NCBI RefSeq assembly: GCF_031455095.1
Contig: NZ_JAVDSB010000012.1
Span: 1 to 64,000, forward strand
DNA from: Paenibacillus_E qinlingensis_A
Lineage (GTDB): Bacteria; Bacillota; Bacilli; Paenibacillales; NBRC-103111
Length of the DNA: 64,000 bases
Reading direction: 5' to 3'
Within the stretch, counting starts at the first letter, position 1. Each line of letters begins with the position of its first letter. This document shows, one piece after another, positions 49,809-58,904 of this stretch. Made by a program: the position numbers and the translations under genes. The notes below the pieces were generated by a model that was given only the letters and a program-made list of their open reading frames with translations, was not told the origin of the DNA and made no database searches.

Positions 49809-52136
49809 ATGCCTAGTCTTCAAGTGATTCGCAACCGATCGCTATTCGTCAAGCTGTTGTTAACTATGACCGCTATTATCGTTGTTACCGTCATCCTCAT
49901 TTCTTCGGTTACCTATACGATTTCTGCCGATACCAGCATTCAGAATTCGATTGAATACAATCAATCCATCATGGAGCAGCAGCGAGAACTGATTCATAAA
50001 GAACTTCTTGCGATACAGAACATCGCCTCGAGCATGGTCATGACCCAATCCTATCTGTATCATAAAATAAATGATAAGCTCAGTGTCTCTTCACTTATTG
50101 ACTTAACGCGGTTTCTGGAGGAACAGCAGAAGCTAAGTCCTTATATCGATTCCATTTATCTCGTCTACAATAAACTCGATCTCGTACTGACCTCACGTTC
50201 TGATATGAAAATGTCCCCGTTATCCTCTTTCACCGACCGTTCTTGGATGACGGTCATGAATGAAGATACTGCCAACCGAACGGTGTGGCTGACTAATCGT
50301 CCTGGCAACGCCGCTGCGAAAGGAACATTGGCCACAAGTTTAATGCAAAAAATGCCACTCATTGGTCCTGTTGATGGAGCCATTGTAATTAATTTGAAGC
50401 TCGACCTGCTCTTTAAAGAATATTTGAGTCATTATCATAATAAAAAAGGCCTGACACTAGTCCTCGGGACTCAAGGTGAACCGCTCTACAGTGAAACAGA
50501 AGAAGCCGCAGCCCTGATCAGGAAGTTTAACCCTAGCGTGCTATCCGCTCCAGGAAGCGGTTCCTACGTTGATGATCGCCAGTGGATCATGACCTACACC
50601 ACCTCTAACGTGACAGGGTGGAAGTTTGTTAATTTAACCCAACGATCTGTACTGCTTGAGGGTTTAGGCCGAATTAAAATGATCGTAGCCGCCGTTTCTG
50701 CTCTTTACGTCACCATTGCCATTTTGCTGCTGATCTACATCTCACAGCGACTATACCGTCCGCTCAAAAGCGTTCTCACCTATATTAGCGGCAGTGAAAG
50801 AGCAAATCCTGAAGCCTCATTGCCGGCCGCCGACGAAGCAAGCTTCATCCAGCAGGCATTCGAACGGCTTCGACATAGCCGGGAAACGATCCTTAGCGAG
50901 AAGGAACGGGTAGAAACATTGCTTGGCGACAACCGTTCAGCGATCAAGGAAAAATATTTGAGCGACCTCATAAAAGGACGGGCAATTTCCCAGCAAAGCA
51001 GTGGGCAGGAGAAAGACGCAGCGGAGCTTTTGGGATTAAAGTTGAATTTTGAGCGATTTGCTATCCTAACGATCGAGCTAGAGGAACAATCCTTGCTGAA
51101 TGACTCGACGGGCAATCTCCATTTTCATCTATTTCAATATGGCTTAATTGAAGAACTTGGGCCCGAAATCGACGGCGAAATCTTCGCCAGGGACGATGAA
51201 CGCATCATCATCATTCTTGCTGTCCCAGCTAATCAAGACGATGCTCCAAATGAGCTTGCGCGAAAGCTACAGCTTAATATGGAGAGCCGTTACAGCATCA
51301 CTGCAACGTTTGGAATTAGCCGCATCCACACGGGTGTGCATTCAGCTCAAACCGCTTATGAAGAATCGGTCGAAGCCCTCAATCTGAAAATGTATGTCGG
51401 CAAAGGCGAAATCGTGCCCTATACCATCGTTTATTCCTGGAAGCAGGATGAAGAGACCTATTATTACCCCTACGAGCTAGAGACAAAGCTGCTTCAGGCA
51501 CTGCTTCAACTGAACGAGGAGGAGTGTGTGGAGACGATCAGCCGTATTACGAAAGAAGTGACTACCCGCAGGCTTGGGATAGCCAACGTACAACAGCTCT
51601 TCTTTCAACTAAGCGGGGAAATTGTCAAAACGCTGGTGCAAACCGGCGGAGATATGACTGCCGTACTCGGCGATCGGCCATTCGTGCTGTCCGGTATCCA
51701 AACGCTTCGTGATATGGAGGCACGCTTGATGGAGATGTGCACCCAAATCATTGCCCACAATCGAGAGAAGCGGTTGAAACTGAACGATATGACCTTGCAG
51801 CTCGCTACCGAATTTATGGAAAAGAACTATAATAACAACATCACAATCGAGACCGTTGCCGGGCACGTGCAGCGAAGCACGTCCTTTTTGAGCCGTATTT
51901 TTAAGGAAACGACGGGCACAACGATCAATGACCATTTGATTCATTTGCGAATCAAACGGGCTTGTGAGCTGCTGAAGCAGCCCAAATATTCGCTGGAAGA
52001 CATCTGCCGTGAAATTGGCTATGCCAACGTCAGCTATTTCAGTAAGCTGTTCAAATCGCGAATGGGGAGTACACCTGGGCAATACCGTCTGTTACAGACG
52101 GTCGACCAGATACCGGCGGGAGGATTGGAAGAGTAG
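49809..52136 (+). CDS. membrane-anchored AraC family regulator (YtdP-type)
   Basis: This is a 775-residue one-component regulator. TM1 is at about 15-36 and an extracytoplasmic sensor domain at about 37-295. TM2 (IVAAVSALYVTIAILLLIYI) is followed by a HAMP-like stretch, a central cytoplasmic domain (about 400-640) and a C-terminal AraC helix-turn-helix (about 665-765). The last contains ITIETVAGHVQRSTSFLSRI and LEDICREIGYANVSYFSKLF. It should sense an external sugar or the loaded LipO-type protein and act directly on DNA without phosphorylation. It is divergent from the transporter operon it probably controls. AAAGGAGG lies 7 nt before the ATG, with a perfect cre match just upstream. Confidence 0.92.
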   Translation: MPSLQVIRNRSLFVKLLLTMTAIIVVTVILISSVTYTISADTSIQNSIEYNQSIMEQQRELIHKELLAIQNIASSMVMTQSYLYHKINDKLSVSSLIDLTRFLEEQQKLSPYIDSIYLVYNKLDLVLTSRSDMKMSPLSSFTDRSWMTVMNEDTANRTVWLTNRPGNAAAKGTLATSLMQKMPLIGPVDGAIVINLKLDLLFKEYLSHYHNKKGLTLVLGTQGEPLYSETEEAAALIRKFNPSVLSAPGSGSYVDDRQWIMTYTTSNVTGWKFVNLTQRSVLLEGLGRIKMIVAAVSALYVTIAILLLIYISQRLYRPLKSVLTYISGSERANPEASLPAADEASFIQQAFERLRHSRETILSEKERVETLLGDNRSAIKEKYLSDLIKGRAISQQSSGQEKDAAELLGLKLNFERFAILTIELEEQSLLNDSTGNLHFHLFQYGLIEELGPEIDGEIFARDDERIIIILAVPANQDDAPNELARKLQLNMESRYSITATFGISRIHTGVHSAQTAYEESVEALNLKMYVGKGEIVPYTIVYSWKQDEETYYYPYELETKLLQALLQLNEEECVETISRITKEVTTRRLGIANVQQLFFQLSGEIVKTLVQTGGDMTAVLGDRPFVLSGIQTLRDMEARLMEMCTQIIAHNREKRLKLNDMTLQLATEFMEKNYNNNITIETVAGHVQRSTSFLSRIFKETTGTTINDHLIHLRIKRACELLKQPKYSLEDICREIGYANVSYFSKLFKSRMGSTPGQYRLLQTVDQIPAGGLEE

Positions 52137-52146
52137 TGAGACAATG

Positions 52147-52190
52147 CAAAAGAGCCGACCAATTCTCTTAGGGAGATTGGTTGGCTTTTT
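52147..52190 (+). terminator. intrinsic terminator of the membrane AraC regulator gene
   Basis: A stem of GCCGACCAAT-TCTC with GAG-ATTGGTTGGC has one bulge and one G-T pair, and ends in CTTTTT. Confidence 0.7.
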
Positions 52191-52204
52191 GACCACATAC
52201 GATA

Positions 52205-52843
52205 TTAAAAGCTCAGGATTGTGTCCATCGTTTCCCACAAGATAGGTCCATGCTCGCTCTCCGACCAAGGAATAAAATGCGGCTGCATCACGTCATGCCA
52301 ATTCTCTGGTGTAATCGGAGCAGGCCATTTCCTTCTCGTCACACCATGTTCGAACGATGGCGCCGGACGTTCCTGATAGGAGAAGATCAGTTCCTCATGC
52401 GCTCCGATGAGATAGGTTGGATTAAAACAGCTCGGTTTTTCCTCCTGCATAGCATAATGATAGAAGATGTAGCTGCTGTATTTCGAGGGTTTCAATCGTG
52501 CAAGGCTACCAACTCGCTCACCACTTTGCCCGGCTTCTTTCATCTCCGGTTCACCATCGTGGAAGATATCGAGCATTGGAACGGCATATCGATGCTCACC
52601 TCCAAAACTGCCCGGCCATGCCTCCAACAACGGTTTGCACGTTATTGGCCATTCCCATTCACAGCCTTCGCCCGTCATTTCAAAATAAAGAAATACCCCG
52701 CTCCCCTTCGCAAAAATCGAGCAGCCCACTACACCCTGCCCCCGAAGTTCGCGCTGCCAGCTTACGGCTGCTTCCGCTAACGCGAGCGCGAAGCCCACTT
52801 CGCAGCCAACTTTCGTCTGCGCTCTATACATCCTTCTCATCAT
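52205..52843 (-). CDS. L-rhamnose-mutarotase-like dimeric alpha/beta-barrel protein
   Basis: This is a 212-residue cytoplasmic protein. Residues 1-100 follow the RhaM mutarotase pattern: a leading strand, a long helix (ALALAEAAVSWQRELRGQGV), GCSIFAKGSGVFLYFEMTGE, then LLEAWPGSFGG. The second half (YSSYIFYHYAMQEEKPSC, THRRKW-like stretch and HDVMQPHFIPW) may be a second copy of the fold. I infer that it interconverts anomers of a sugar or sugar acid. The match is by pattern only, and the length is about twice that of RhaM. It is the last of four minus-strand genes with overlapping ends; its start overlaps the lactonase-like stop by 4 nt (ATGA). Confidence 0.55.
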   Translation of the reverse strand: MMRRMYRAQTKVGCEVGFALALAEAAVSWQRELRGQGVVGCSIFAKGSGVFLYFEMTGEGCEWEWPITCKPLLEAWPGSFGGEHRYAVPMLDIFHDGEPEMKEAGQSGERVGSLARLKPSKYSSYIFYHYAMQEEKPSCFNPTYLIGAHEELIFSYQERPAPSFEHGVTRRKWPAPITPENWHDVMQPHFIPWSESEHGPILWETMDTILSF

Positions 52844-53673
52844 ATCAGTAGTCGGTAGAATCGACTAGCATTGCCCGCACGAATCATTCCCTTCTCCCCC
52901 TCCGCAAGATTATCAGGAAGTACCGCCTCGAACAAGTTGATGACGTCCCTATAGCCGCCTGCCTGTAAGGCGACCGGCCAATCACTGCCAAACAACAATC
53001 GTCCGCTGCCGAATATCTCAAGCAACTGATCGATGTAAGGCCGAATCCTCTCAGGATGGAATCCGCCTGCCATCGTGATCATCCCGGACAGCTTAACCGC
53101 CACGCCCGGAAGACTGGATAGCCGCTTCATGTCTGTTCGCCACGGTTCCATTTGCTGCTCCCGAATGTTGGGGCAGCCCAAATGGTTGACGACCGTCTTA
53201 AGCTGCGGCAGCTCTTCTAAATACGACGCTACATCTGCAAGGTCTGCCGGCTGTACAAGCAGATCCAACGTGAGATCAGCCTGCATCAGCGCAACGAGTG
53301 CCGACCGCAGCTTGTTCTGGTCGATCTCTGAACGCTCAGAGCGAAATGCACTCCCGTTTAATCGAATGCCGGTAAAGCGCGAGTTGGCCTTCAAGGATTC
53401 CAGCTGCTCGTAGAAAAGACCCGCGAACGGATCGAGTCCTCCGCTCACACCCGATATAACTGGCCAGGTCTTCGCCAGCTCCAGCAGGAATGCCGCTTCC
53501 TCCGCACTTACGGCAGCCTGTACGGCTACCAGCTGCTTAACACCGTAAGCGTTCAGCTCCGTAAACAACTGCTCTGGCAGGTAGTCCCGATAGAGGAGCA
53601 CATTCTCAGGCTTCAACCAGCCATAATCAATGCGCGATGGCTTCCAAAAATGAACATGACTGTCTACGTACAT
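52840..53673 (-). CDS. amidohydrolase family 2 protein (L-fuconolactonase-like)
   Basis: This is a 277-residue TIM-barrel metal-dependent hydrolase of the amidohydro-2 family. The opening YVDSHVHFWKPSRIDYGWLK and the ending LLFGSDWPVALQAGGY are those of L-fucono-, L-rhamnono- or galactarolactone hydrolases. NHLGCPN supplies the mid-barrel histidine. It would open a sugar lactone to the acid. Its start overlaps the upstream 650-residue gene by 10 nt and its end overlaps the mutarotase-like gene by 4 nt. An aldo/keto reductase in the same run could make the lactone. Confidence 0.85.
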   Translation of the reverse strand: MYVDSHVHFWKPSRIDYGWLKPENVLLYRDYLPEQLFTELNAYGVKQLVAVQAAVSAEEAAFLLELAKTWPVISGVSGGLDPFAGLFYEQLESLKANSRFTGIRLNGSAFRSERSEIDQNKLRSALVALMQADLTLDLLVQPADLADVASYLEELPQLKTVVNHLGCPNIREQQMEPWRTDMKRLSSLPGVAVKLSGMITMAGGFHPERIRPYIDQLLEIFGSGRLLFGSDWPVALQAGGYRDVINLFEAVLPDNLAEGEKGMIRAGNASRFYRLLI

Positions 53674-55616
53674 GACGCATCCCCATCTTCCCTACGCCCT
53701 ACCAGCAGATCGGCAGCATAAGGGTTCGGCCACGGCATATCATAGCTCGGCGAATTGACGTAACGCTTCATGCCAAGCTGTAGTCTAAGGCCAGCGCCTC
53801 GCTTTAGATGAACAGCCAGCCATTTGCCATCAAGCTCTATGTGCGAGCCTGGTACAGGGCAGCCATCTCCGTCTATTCGCTGGACACTGGTAAACTCGTG
53901 TTCTCCGAAACTTCCTGCTTGAATCACGACCTCGCGTTCATCAAACAAACTCGTATTGCAGAGCTGCAGCGTCACACCATCCTTTGTAAGCGCCTCCACT
54001 AACGCAGATACACCTTGTGGAAGACCTGGTCGTTTCTCCTGTGAATCAAAGTAGCGAACCCTTGCATGCTGCAGGCCACCGTGCGAAATATGCATCGGTC
54101 CCCCCATTGTCAGCTGTACAAGCGACTCGAAATATATCGGGCACATCTCTTGCCAGATATGAATGTTAGAAAAGTCACCGTCTGCAAAATCGCTTTTCCA
54201 CTCATGCGGGTCGCCTTGGTCCGAGCGCATTTTCTCCAGCTGCCGGCCTACCAACTCCATATTGGCTGCCAGTATTCGCTTCGGATAGTCCGGGTTGAGC
54301 CCTCGAATGTACTGGAACCAAGGCTCCGTATTGCCGATAAAGTGCTTTGTTTCTCTCCCTGTCTTGCTGTCCCTACCGGAGACGACAGGTATCGTAATTT
54401 CATTCCAATCATGATCTCTTGGAATCCGCTCTAACCGTTCTAAATCCTCGTCGGCCATGGACATCGTCCACAAATAGACCGGATACTTCGGCAGCGCCTT
54501 CCGCCAATCATACCAGCCGTTATCCCCATGTTTATTTGGCACGAGTACCTGGCCATTTTCTTCCCGCCGCAGCGCCCAGTTGGCATCCAGTTGAGAACGG
54601 GCTAACTCAAGCTGGTTCATGTCTCCCGTAAGTAAAACGGCATTCATACACGCGTTTGTCAGCGGCTCAATGATGGTCATAAATCCGTGCGGCCATCTAT
54701 AGCCGTAATAGCCTCCCCACCATTTACCGTCATTGTACTCGCCTATTAAGCCAGACAGTCCGACATTATCAGGAATAATCCCCCCGTTACGGTGAGTGCG
54801 TTCTTCCCATGCTGCGAGATAATCGACCACCCAATCACGATAGGTTGCGTCTCCATTAAACATGAACGCATGCGTGATCATTCCAGTTGCATTCAAATTC
54901 AGCGGAACGTCTCCCCGGTTCATACGCTCATTCATCATTTCAATCATTTTCTGATAGACGTCATCGTTGGACCATGGGGTTTTACCGCTTGCAAAATCAA
55001 CACCAGGAATATCCTCATACGGTGCAGGATAGTGGTCGAGAATACTGCGATGCGTGACCCAATCCTCTTCTGTTACTTTAAAACGTGGACCTTTGCTTCC
55101 GTTCAAAGGGGACCTGATAAGCTTCTGCGCCTTATCATAATTCGGAGCCTCTGGATCGTCTCCCGTATACATGCCCGCAAAACGTACGGCTCTCTGCCTG
55201 TCTTTGCTTGTAGCAGGACCAGCTAGTCCGAGAAAGTACAGAAATAAATACCCTTCACCATGATGCATCCAATCATAGTAAGCATCAAATTCTCGGGAAA
55301 CTTGCCCATATTCCGTCCACTGCCACGTAATCCCTTCCCAAATCTTACGGGATACTTCGTGAAGCTCACGACTACCCCCTAATACGTAGAGCAGTGCTAG
55401 ATTCATGAACCCTTCATAGGGATCATCTGATCCGTCCATCCCTGGCCATTCCTTCTGCCAGATCAGCGTTCCATCCGGCTGTGTGTAACGAGCCACAAAC
55501 TCCTTCGCCGCTTGATTCAACGTAGCAAATAACCACTGTTCCTGCAACGCCCACTCTGGTGGCATCATTCGCTCTTCCGCTACAATCCTTGGCAATATGC
55601 CTGCTTGTGTGTTCAT
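53664..55616 (-). CDS. 650-residue protein of unknown family, probable all-helical toroid
   Basis: I do not recognise this family. There is no signal peptide. Residues 20-470 alternate amphipathic helices with aromatic turns (YYDWMHHGEGYLFLYFLGLA, GKWWGGYYGYRWPHGFMTI, EPWFQYIRGLNP), suggesting an (alpha/alpha)6 barrel as in several polysaccharide lyases and unsaturated glucuronyl hydrolases. The last ~120 residues look like beta-sandwich strands. Many conserved-looking Trp, Tyr and Asp residues suggest a sugar-active site. It is translationally coupled: the start overlaps the aldo/keto reductase stop by 4 nt (ATGA), and the end overlaps the lactonase-like gene by 10 nt. It is probably the hydrolase, lyase or isomerase of this sugar pathway. 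AGGAGG stands 7 nt upstream. Confidence 0.75.
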   Translation of the reverse strand: MNTQAGILPRIVAEERMMPPEWALQEQWLFATLNQAAKEFVARYTQPDGTLIWQKEWPGMDGSDDPYEGFMNLALLYVLGGSRELHEVSRKIWEGITWQWTEYGQVSREFDAYYDWMHHGEGYLFLYFLGLAGPATSKDRQRAVRFAGMYTGDDPEAPNYDKAQKLIRSPLNGSKGPRFKVTEEDWVTHRSILDHYPAPYEDIPGVDFASGKTPWSNDDVYQKMIEMMNERMNRGDVPLNLNATGMITHAFMFNGDATYRDWVVDYLAAWEERTHRNGGIIPDNVGLSGLIGEYNDGKWWGGYYGYRWPHGFMTIIEPLTNACMNAVLLTGDMNQLELARSQLDANWALRREENGQVLVPNKHGDNGWYDWRKALPKYPVYLWTMSMADEDLERLERIPRDHDWNEITIPVVSGRDSKTGRETKHFIGNTEPWFQYIRGLNPDYPKRILAANMELVGRQLEKMRSDQGDPHEWKSDFADGDFSNIHIWQEMCPIYFESLVQLTMGGPMHISHGGLQHARVRYFDSQEKRPGLPQGVSALVEALTKDGVTLQLCNTSLFDEREVVIQAGSFGEHEFTSVQRIDGDGCPVPGSHIELDGKWLAVHLKRGAGLRLQLGMKRYVNSPSYDMPWPNPYAADLLVGRREDGDASCT

Positions 55617-56536
55617 TTCGATGCCTCCTTCTCCGCTGGAAATAAACTTTTGCCCTGAAATAAAGCATATACCCGTTGCTGATCTTCTAAATCCAATCCA
55701 TGCCCATCACAAAACGCCAAGTTCGCGCGCAGCACTTCCCGTGTTGCAGCCCCAGTTAAGGTCACGTGAATGGCCGGTTGCGATAGACTGAAACGCATGG
55801 CTGGTTCGACGAGTCCGTGCGGCTCTGTTTTGCGCAAAAACGTGAGCTGCTCCATCCGCTTCGCTGCCTCGTCAATGATGTTAGGGTTCAAAAACGGTGC
55901 TGGCGTATCGGCAAGCAGGCCGAGTCCGAGCACACTGCCGTTGATGACACCTATCTCCTTCTCAGCTGCGAGCGGGAGCAATGCATCCTTCGCTGTATGA
56001 TCAATCAGCATATACCTAGCATAAAACTGGATGCTGTCAAACCGATTTATCCGAGCATATCGCTCCAGAAGTGACAATATTCTTGTCGAAACGCCGATAT
56101 AGCGAATCTTTCCATCTTCCCGCAATTTCTCCAAGGCAGGAAGCGTCTCGTTCACGATCGTTTCATAGGAAACCTGCTCTACATCGTGAATTTGCAACAG
56201 ATCGATCCAATCCGTTTGAAGCCGTTCCAAACTATGTTCAACGGAGCGAATCGTCGTCGCATAATCGAAAGATTCTCCCGGACCTACTGCCTTGGATGCC
56301 AACACGACTTCGTTTCTTCTTCCGCCGATCAGCGCCTTACCGATTCTACGCTCCGACTCACCTCTGCCGTAGCTCGGTGCCGTGTCAATAAAATTGATGC
56401 CGCTGTCCAAAGCCTCATGGATCATTTTCTCGACGCCTTGTTCATCCGCAGGTCCAAAAACCCCTCCAAGGGGTGCGCCGCCAAGCCCTAGTTTCGATAC
56501 ACGAAGTCCAGTACGGCCGAATGTAGTATACTCCAT
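55613..56536 (-). CDS. aldo/keto reductase (aldose 1-dehydrogenase-like)
   Basis: This is a 307-residue aldo/keto reductase of the group that includes L-fucose/D-threo-aldose 1-dehydrogenases and L-galactose dehydrogenase. It opens FGRTGLRVSKLGLGGAPLGG. Catalytic residues are in FIDTAPSYGRGESERRIG (Asp, Tyr), ASKAVG (Lys) and LLQIHDVE (His). A late NADP segment VTLTGAATREV is present. Next to a fuconolactonase-like gene it would oxidise a free aldose to its lactone. The ATG at 56536 follows AGGAGG by about 10 nt; a longer frame to 56572 overlaps the divergent regulator. First gene of the four-gene run. Confidence 0.88.
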   Translation of the reverse strand: MEYTTFGRTGLRVSKLGLGGAPLGGVFGPADEQGVEKMIHEALDSGINFIDTAPSYGRGESERRIGKALIGGRRNEVVLASKAVGPGESFDYATTIRSVEHSLERLQTDWIDLLQIHDVEQVSYETIVNETLPALEKLREDGKIRYIGVSTRILSLLERYARINRFDSIQFYARYMLIDHTAKDALLPLAAEKEIGVINGSVLGLGLLADTPAPFLNPNIIDEAAKRMEQLTFLRKTEPHGLVEPAMRFSLSQPAIHVTLTGAATREVLRANLAFCDGHGLDLEDQQRVYALFQGKSLFPAEKEASK

Positions 56537-56648
56537 TTGTATATCCCTCCTACTGTAAATTGTAGTGTTCATCCTTTATAATCAAAATAGCCAGAGTTCC
56601 CCATCTCATGGTATATCTTCTCTATATGAGGAAGAGGCGAAAGATCAC

Positions 56649-57488
56649 GTGGAATTTATTTATACGGATCCGATTGGTTTGACCGATCTGGCGGTGCTGG
56701 AGATCGGCACACAAAGTTGCCTGCCTGACATTTCTTTCGGGCCCAGCGTAAGAGATATGTACATTCTTCATTACATTCACAGCGGATATGGCACTTACTC
56801 GACAGGAGGCCGAACGGAACGGCTCGGCCCTGGTGACCTGTTCCTCGTTACACCGGATACCGTCCACACCTATCGCGCCGATTCGGTTGAGCCCTGGAGC
56901 TACTCTTGGTTTGGCTTCGTCGGAACATTTGCCCCCCGTCTGGTCGAAATAGCCGGATTTAATGTCCTGTCTCCTGTTCGGACGGCTGATTCTTCGTTGC
57001 CCGTTGACTCTCTTTTTGGCAATTTAATGAGCCTGCGCAAGGAACCAGCTAAAGAGCTCCTACTAACCGCTCTGCTGTACCAAATATTTGGGACGCTGGC
57101 CATACCGGACGATACGCCCCCACTTAGAGCTGATGTCGGACACCATGTACGTAATGCTGTTTCTTATATGAACGCCCGTTATGCCGATCGCATCAGTCTA
57201 CACGAAATCGCTGAACATGTCGGGCTGGACACCAAATACTTGTGCCGTCTCTTCCAACAGCGCTTATCCATGTCCCCCTACCGATATTTGACCGATGTCC
57301 GGATGAGGAAAGCTTGCCGTCTTCTCCGCAGGCAGCTTCTCGGCATCGCCGAAATAGCCCAATCTGTGGGCTACCAAGACCCCCTCATGTTCTCGCGCAT
57401 GTTCAAGCGGACCATTGGTATTTCGCCAACAGCGTACAGAGAGAAGGCTAAATTGGAGAGTGGAACAACTTCCTACGAAACTTCCTGA
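56649..57488 (+). CDS. AraC family transcriptional regulator (cupin sensor)
   Basis: This is a regulator of about 279 residues. The cupin sensor has MYILHYIHSGYGTYSTGG and GDLFLVTPDTVHTYRADSVE. The double helix-turn-helix has ISLHEIAEHVGLDTKYLCRL and IAEIAQSVGYQDPLMFSRMF, then FKRTIGISPTAYR. The start is uncertain: the frame is open from a GTG at 56565, but a TATAAT at 56577-56582 and an AGAGG before the GTG at 56649 favour the later start. It is divergent from the AKR-led four-gene run and most likely its activator. It is similar in layout to the regulator at 26478. Confidence 0.9.
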   Translation: MEFIYTDPIGLTDLAVLEIGTQSCLPDISFGPSVRDMYILHYIHSGYGTYSTGGRTERLGPGDLFLVTPDTVHTYRADSVEPWSYSWFGFVGTFAPRLVEIAGFNVLSPVRTADSSLPVDSLFGNLMSLRKEPAKELLLTALLYQIFGTLAIPDDTPPLRADVGHHVRNAVSYMNARYADRISLHEIAEHVGLDTKYLCRLFQQRLSMSPYRYLTDVRMRKACRLLRRQLLGIAEIAQSVGYQDPLMFSRMFKRTIGISPTAYREKAKLESGTTSYETS

Positions 57489-57508
57489 TTATTCCTAAAA
57501 ATGGAAAT

Positions 57509-57649
57509 AAGCCTATCGATGATAGGCTTTAATTGAAAATAACCCCCACTCAGGTTAGCGCCATAGGGTAGGGGTTATTCATTTCCGGTATGTCACTCGG
57601 AGTGTCTCCATCCAAGTGTTGTGCAGGAGACGGACCGCGAATCCGTCTC
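57509..57649 (+). terminator. three successive hairpins after the AraC gene
   Basis: Hairpin 1 is AAGCCTATC/GATAGGCTT (57509-57529, then TTAATT). Hairpin 2 is AATAACCCC/GGGGTTATT (57538-57579). Hairpin 3 is GAGACGGA/TCCGTCTC (57627-57649, then TTTTG). The first is the likely terminator of the AraC gene, and the others fill the rest of the 193-bp gap. Confidence 0.65.
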
Positions 57650-57681
57650 TTTTGTTATATTTACTCTAACATTTTGAACCA

Positions 57682-58278
57682 TTAATCAAAATCGTACCTC
57701 TGCTCCCTGAACGGATCCCCGTACATATGATATCCATTCCGCTCCCAGAAACCTGGCTTATCCTTCGCCATGAACTCGATGCCTCGCAGCCATTTGGCGC
57801 TTTTCCAGAAATAGAGATGCGGAACCACCATCCTTACAGGTGCTCCGTGGTCAGGAGTCAGCAACACGCCATTATGCCGGATGCCCAGAAAAGACGTCTC
57901 CAACAGGAAATCTGCCAGTGGCAGATTCGTCGTCCATCCATGCTCGGCATGCAGCATCACATGGGTTGCTTCTGGCTTCAGCTTCACTTTGCTCATGAGT
58001 TCGGACACAGCTATGCCCTCCCACACATTATCCAGCTTGGACCATGTGGTGACACAATGGATATCGTTAGCAAATTCCTTACGCGGCAGCGCCATGAAAT
58101 CTTTATACGAAATGGTGAACTCTTCCTCCACCAGACCGAACAAACGTAAATCCCATTTGCTCATGTCGTTGTAGTAGGGCACGGACCCATAATGCAGCAC
58201 AGGCCAGCCTTGTGTCAGCGTTTGCCCAGGAGGAACACGATCACTCGGATCCTGCGGTTGCTTTTGCCCAAATTGCAT
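57682..58278 (-). CDS. sulfite-oxidase-type molybdopterin protein (YuiH-like)
   Basis: This is a 198-residue cytoplasmic protein with a single oxidoreductase molybdopterin-binding domain (SUOX/YedY superfamily). The molybdenum-ligating cysteine is in DIHCVTTWSKLDN. Other cofactor-contacting segments are HAEHGWTTNLPLADFLLE and TPDHGAPVRMVVPHLYFWKSAKW. There is no Tat signal or heme domain, as in Bacillus YuiH. The substrate is unknown. GGAGGG lies 6 nt before the ATG. It lies 32 nt behind gcvH on the same strand. Confidence 0.92.
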   Translation of the reverse strand: MQFGQKQPQDPSDRVPPGQTLTQGWPVLHYGSVPYYNDMSKWDLRLFGLVEEEFTISYKDFMALPRKEFANDIHCVTTWSKLDNVWEGIAVSELMSKVKLKPEATHVMLHAEHGWTTNLPLADFLLETSFLGIRHNGVLLTPDHGAPVRMVVPHLYFWKSAKWLRGIEFMAKDKPGFWERNGYHMYGDPFREQRYDFD

Positions 58279-58310
58279 GGAACACCCTCCATCTGTTCTG
58301 CCTTCAAACC

Positions 58311-58700
58311 TTAGTCGTTACCGATATAGGAGCCGTATTCCGCAGCACTCAATAAGCCTTCCAATGCTTCTGGTCCTGAAATTTCAACCTCAACCATCCA
58401 GCCTTCACCGAAAGACGCATTGTTCACGAGCTCTGGCGAGCCTTCCAGCGTGCTGTTTACAGCCGTTACTTTGCCTGATACTGGGCAGAAAATGTCCGAA
58501 ACCGTTTTGACCGATTCCACGCTGCCAATACTCTCATTCGCGGTAACAGAAGCACCTACCTTCGGAAGCTCCACGAATACAATATCCCCCAATTGATCTT
58601 GTGCAAAATCAGTAATCCCTATGCGAACCACCGTATCCGATAGCTTCTCTACCCACTCATGCTCTTTGGTGTATAACAAATTGGCTTGTACGTTACTCAT
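58311..58700 (-). CDS. gcvH: glycine cleavage system H protein
   Basis: This is a 129-residue lipoyl carrier of the glycine cleavage system. The lipoylated lysine is in IGSVESVKTVSDIF (about Lys68), and the core VRIGITDFAQDQLGDIVFVE is standard. It shuttles the aminomethyl group between the GcvPA/PB decarboxylase and GcvT. It is transcribed away from gcvT-gcvPA-gcvPB, so it is not under the glycine riboswitch. In many Bacillota gcvH is likewise separate because it also serves lipoate relay. Confidence 0.96.
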   Translation of the reverse strand: MSNVQANLLYTKEHEWVEKLSDTVVRIGITDFAQDQLGDIVFVELPKVGASVTANESIGSVESVKTVSDIFCPVSGKVTAVNSTLEGSPELVNNASFGEGWMVEVEISGPEALEGLLSAAEYGSYIGND

Positions 58701-58837
58701 CAGTCCACGCCTCGCTTACTTACAAATTTTGCTTATAGCTTAATCTACAGAGAACATCAAAGTCAAGACGGACATCATGGAGGGCACAATTCCTATTGAA
58801 ACAGGCGGATGAGTACCTTCCAACCTAAAAGTTACTG

Positions 58838-58868
58838 TTGACAATTCATACCGATTTAGCCTCATAAT
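58838..58868 (+). promoter_or_regulatory. promoter of the glycine riboswitch-gcv operon
   Basis: A perfect -35 box TTGACA (58838-58843) is followed, after 19 bp, by CATAAT (58863-58868). The spacer is slightly long. It is about 40 bp upstream of the first aptamer. Confidence 0.5.
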
Positions 58869-58904
58869 GAGGATAAGTAGGCTAATTAAATATTGGCGAA
58901 TGAG

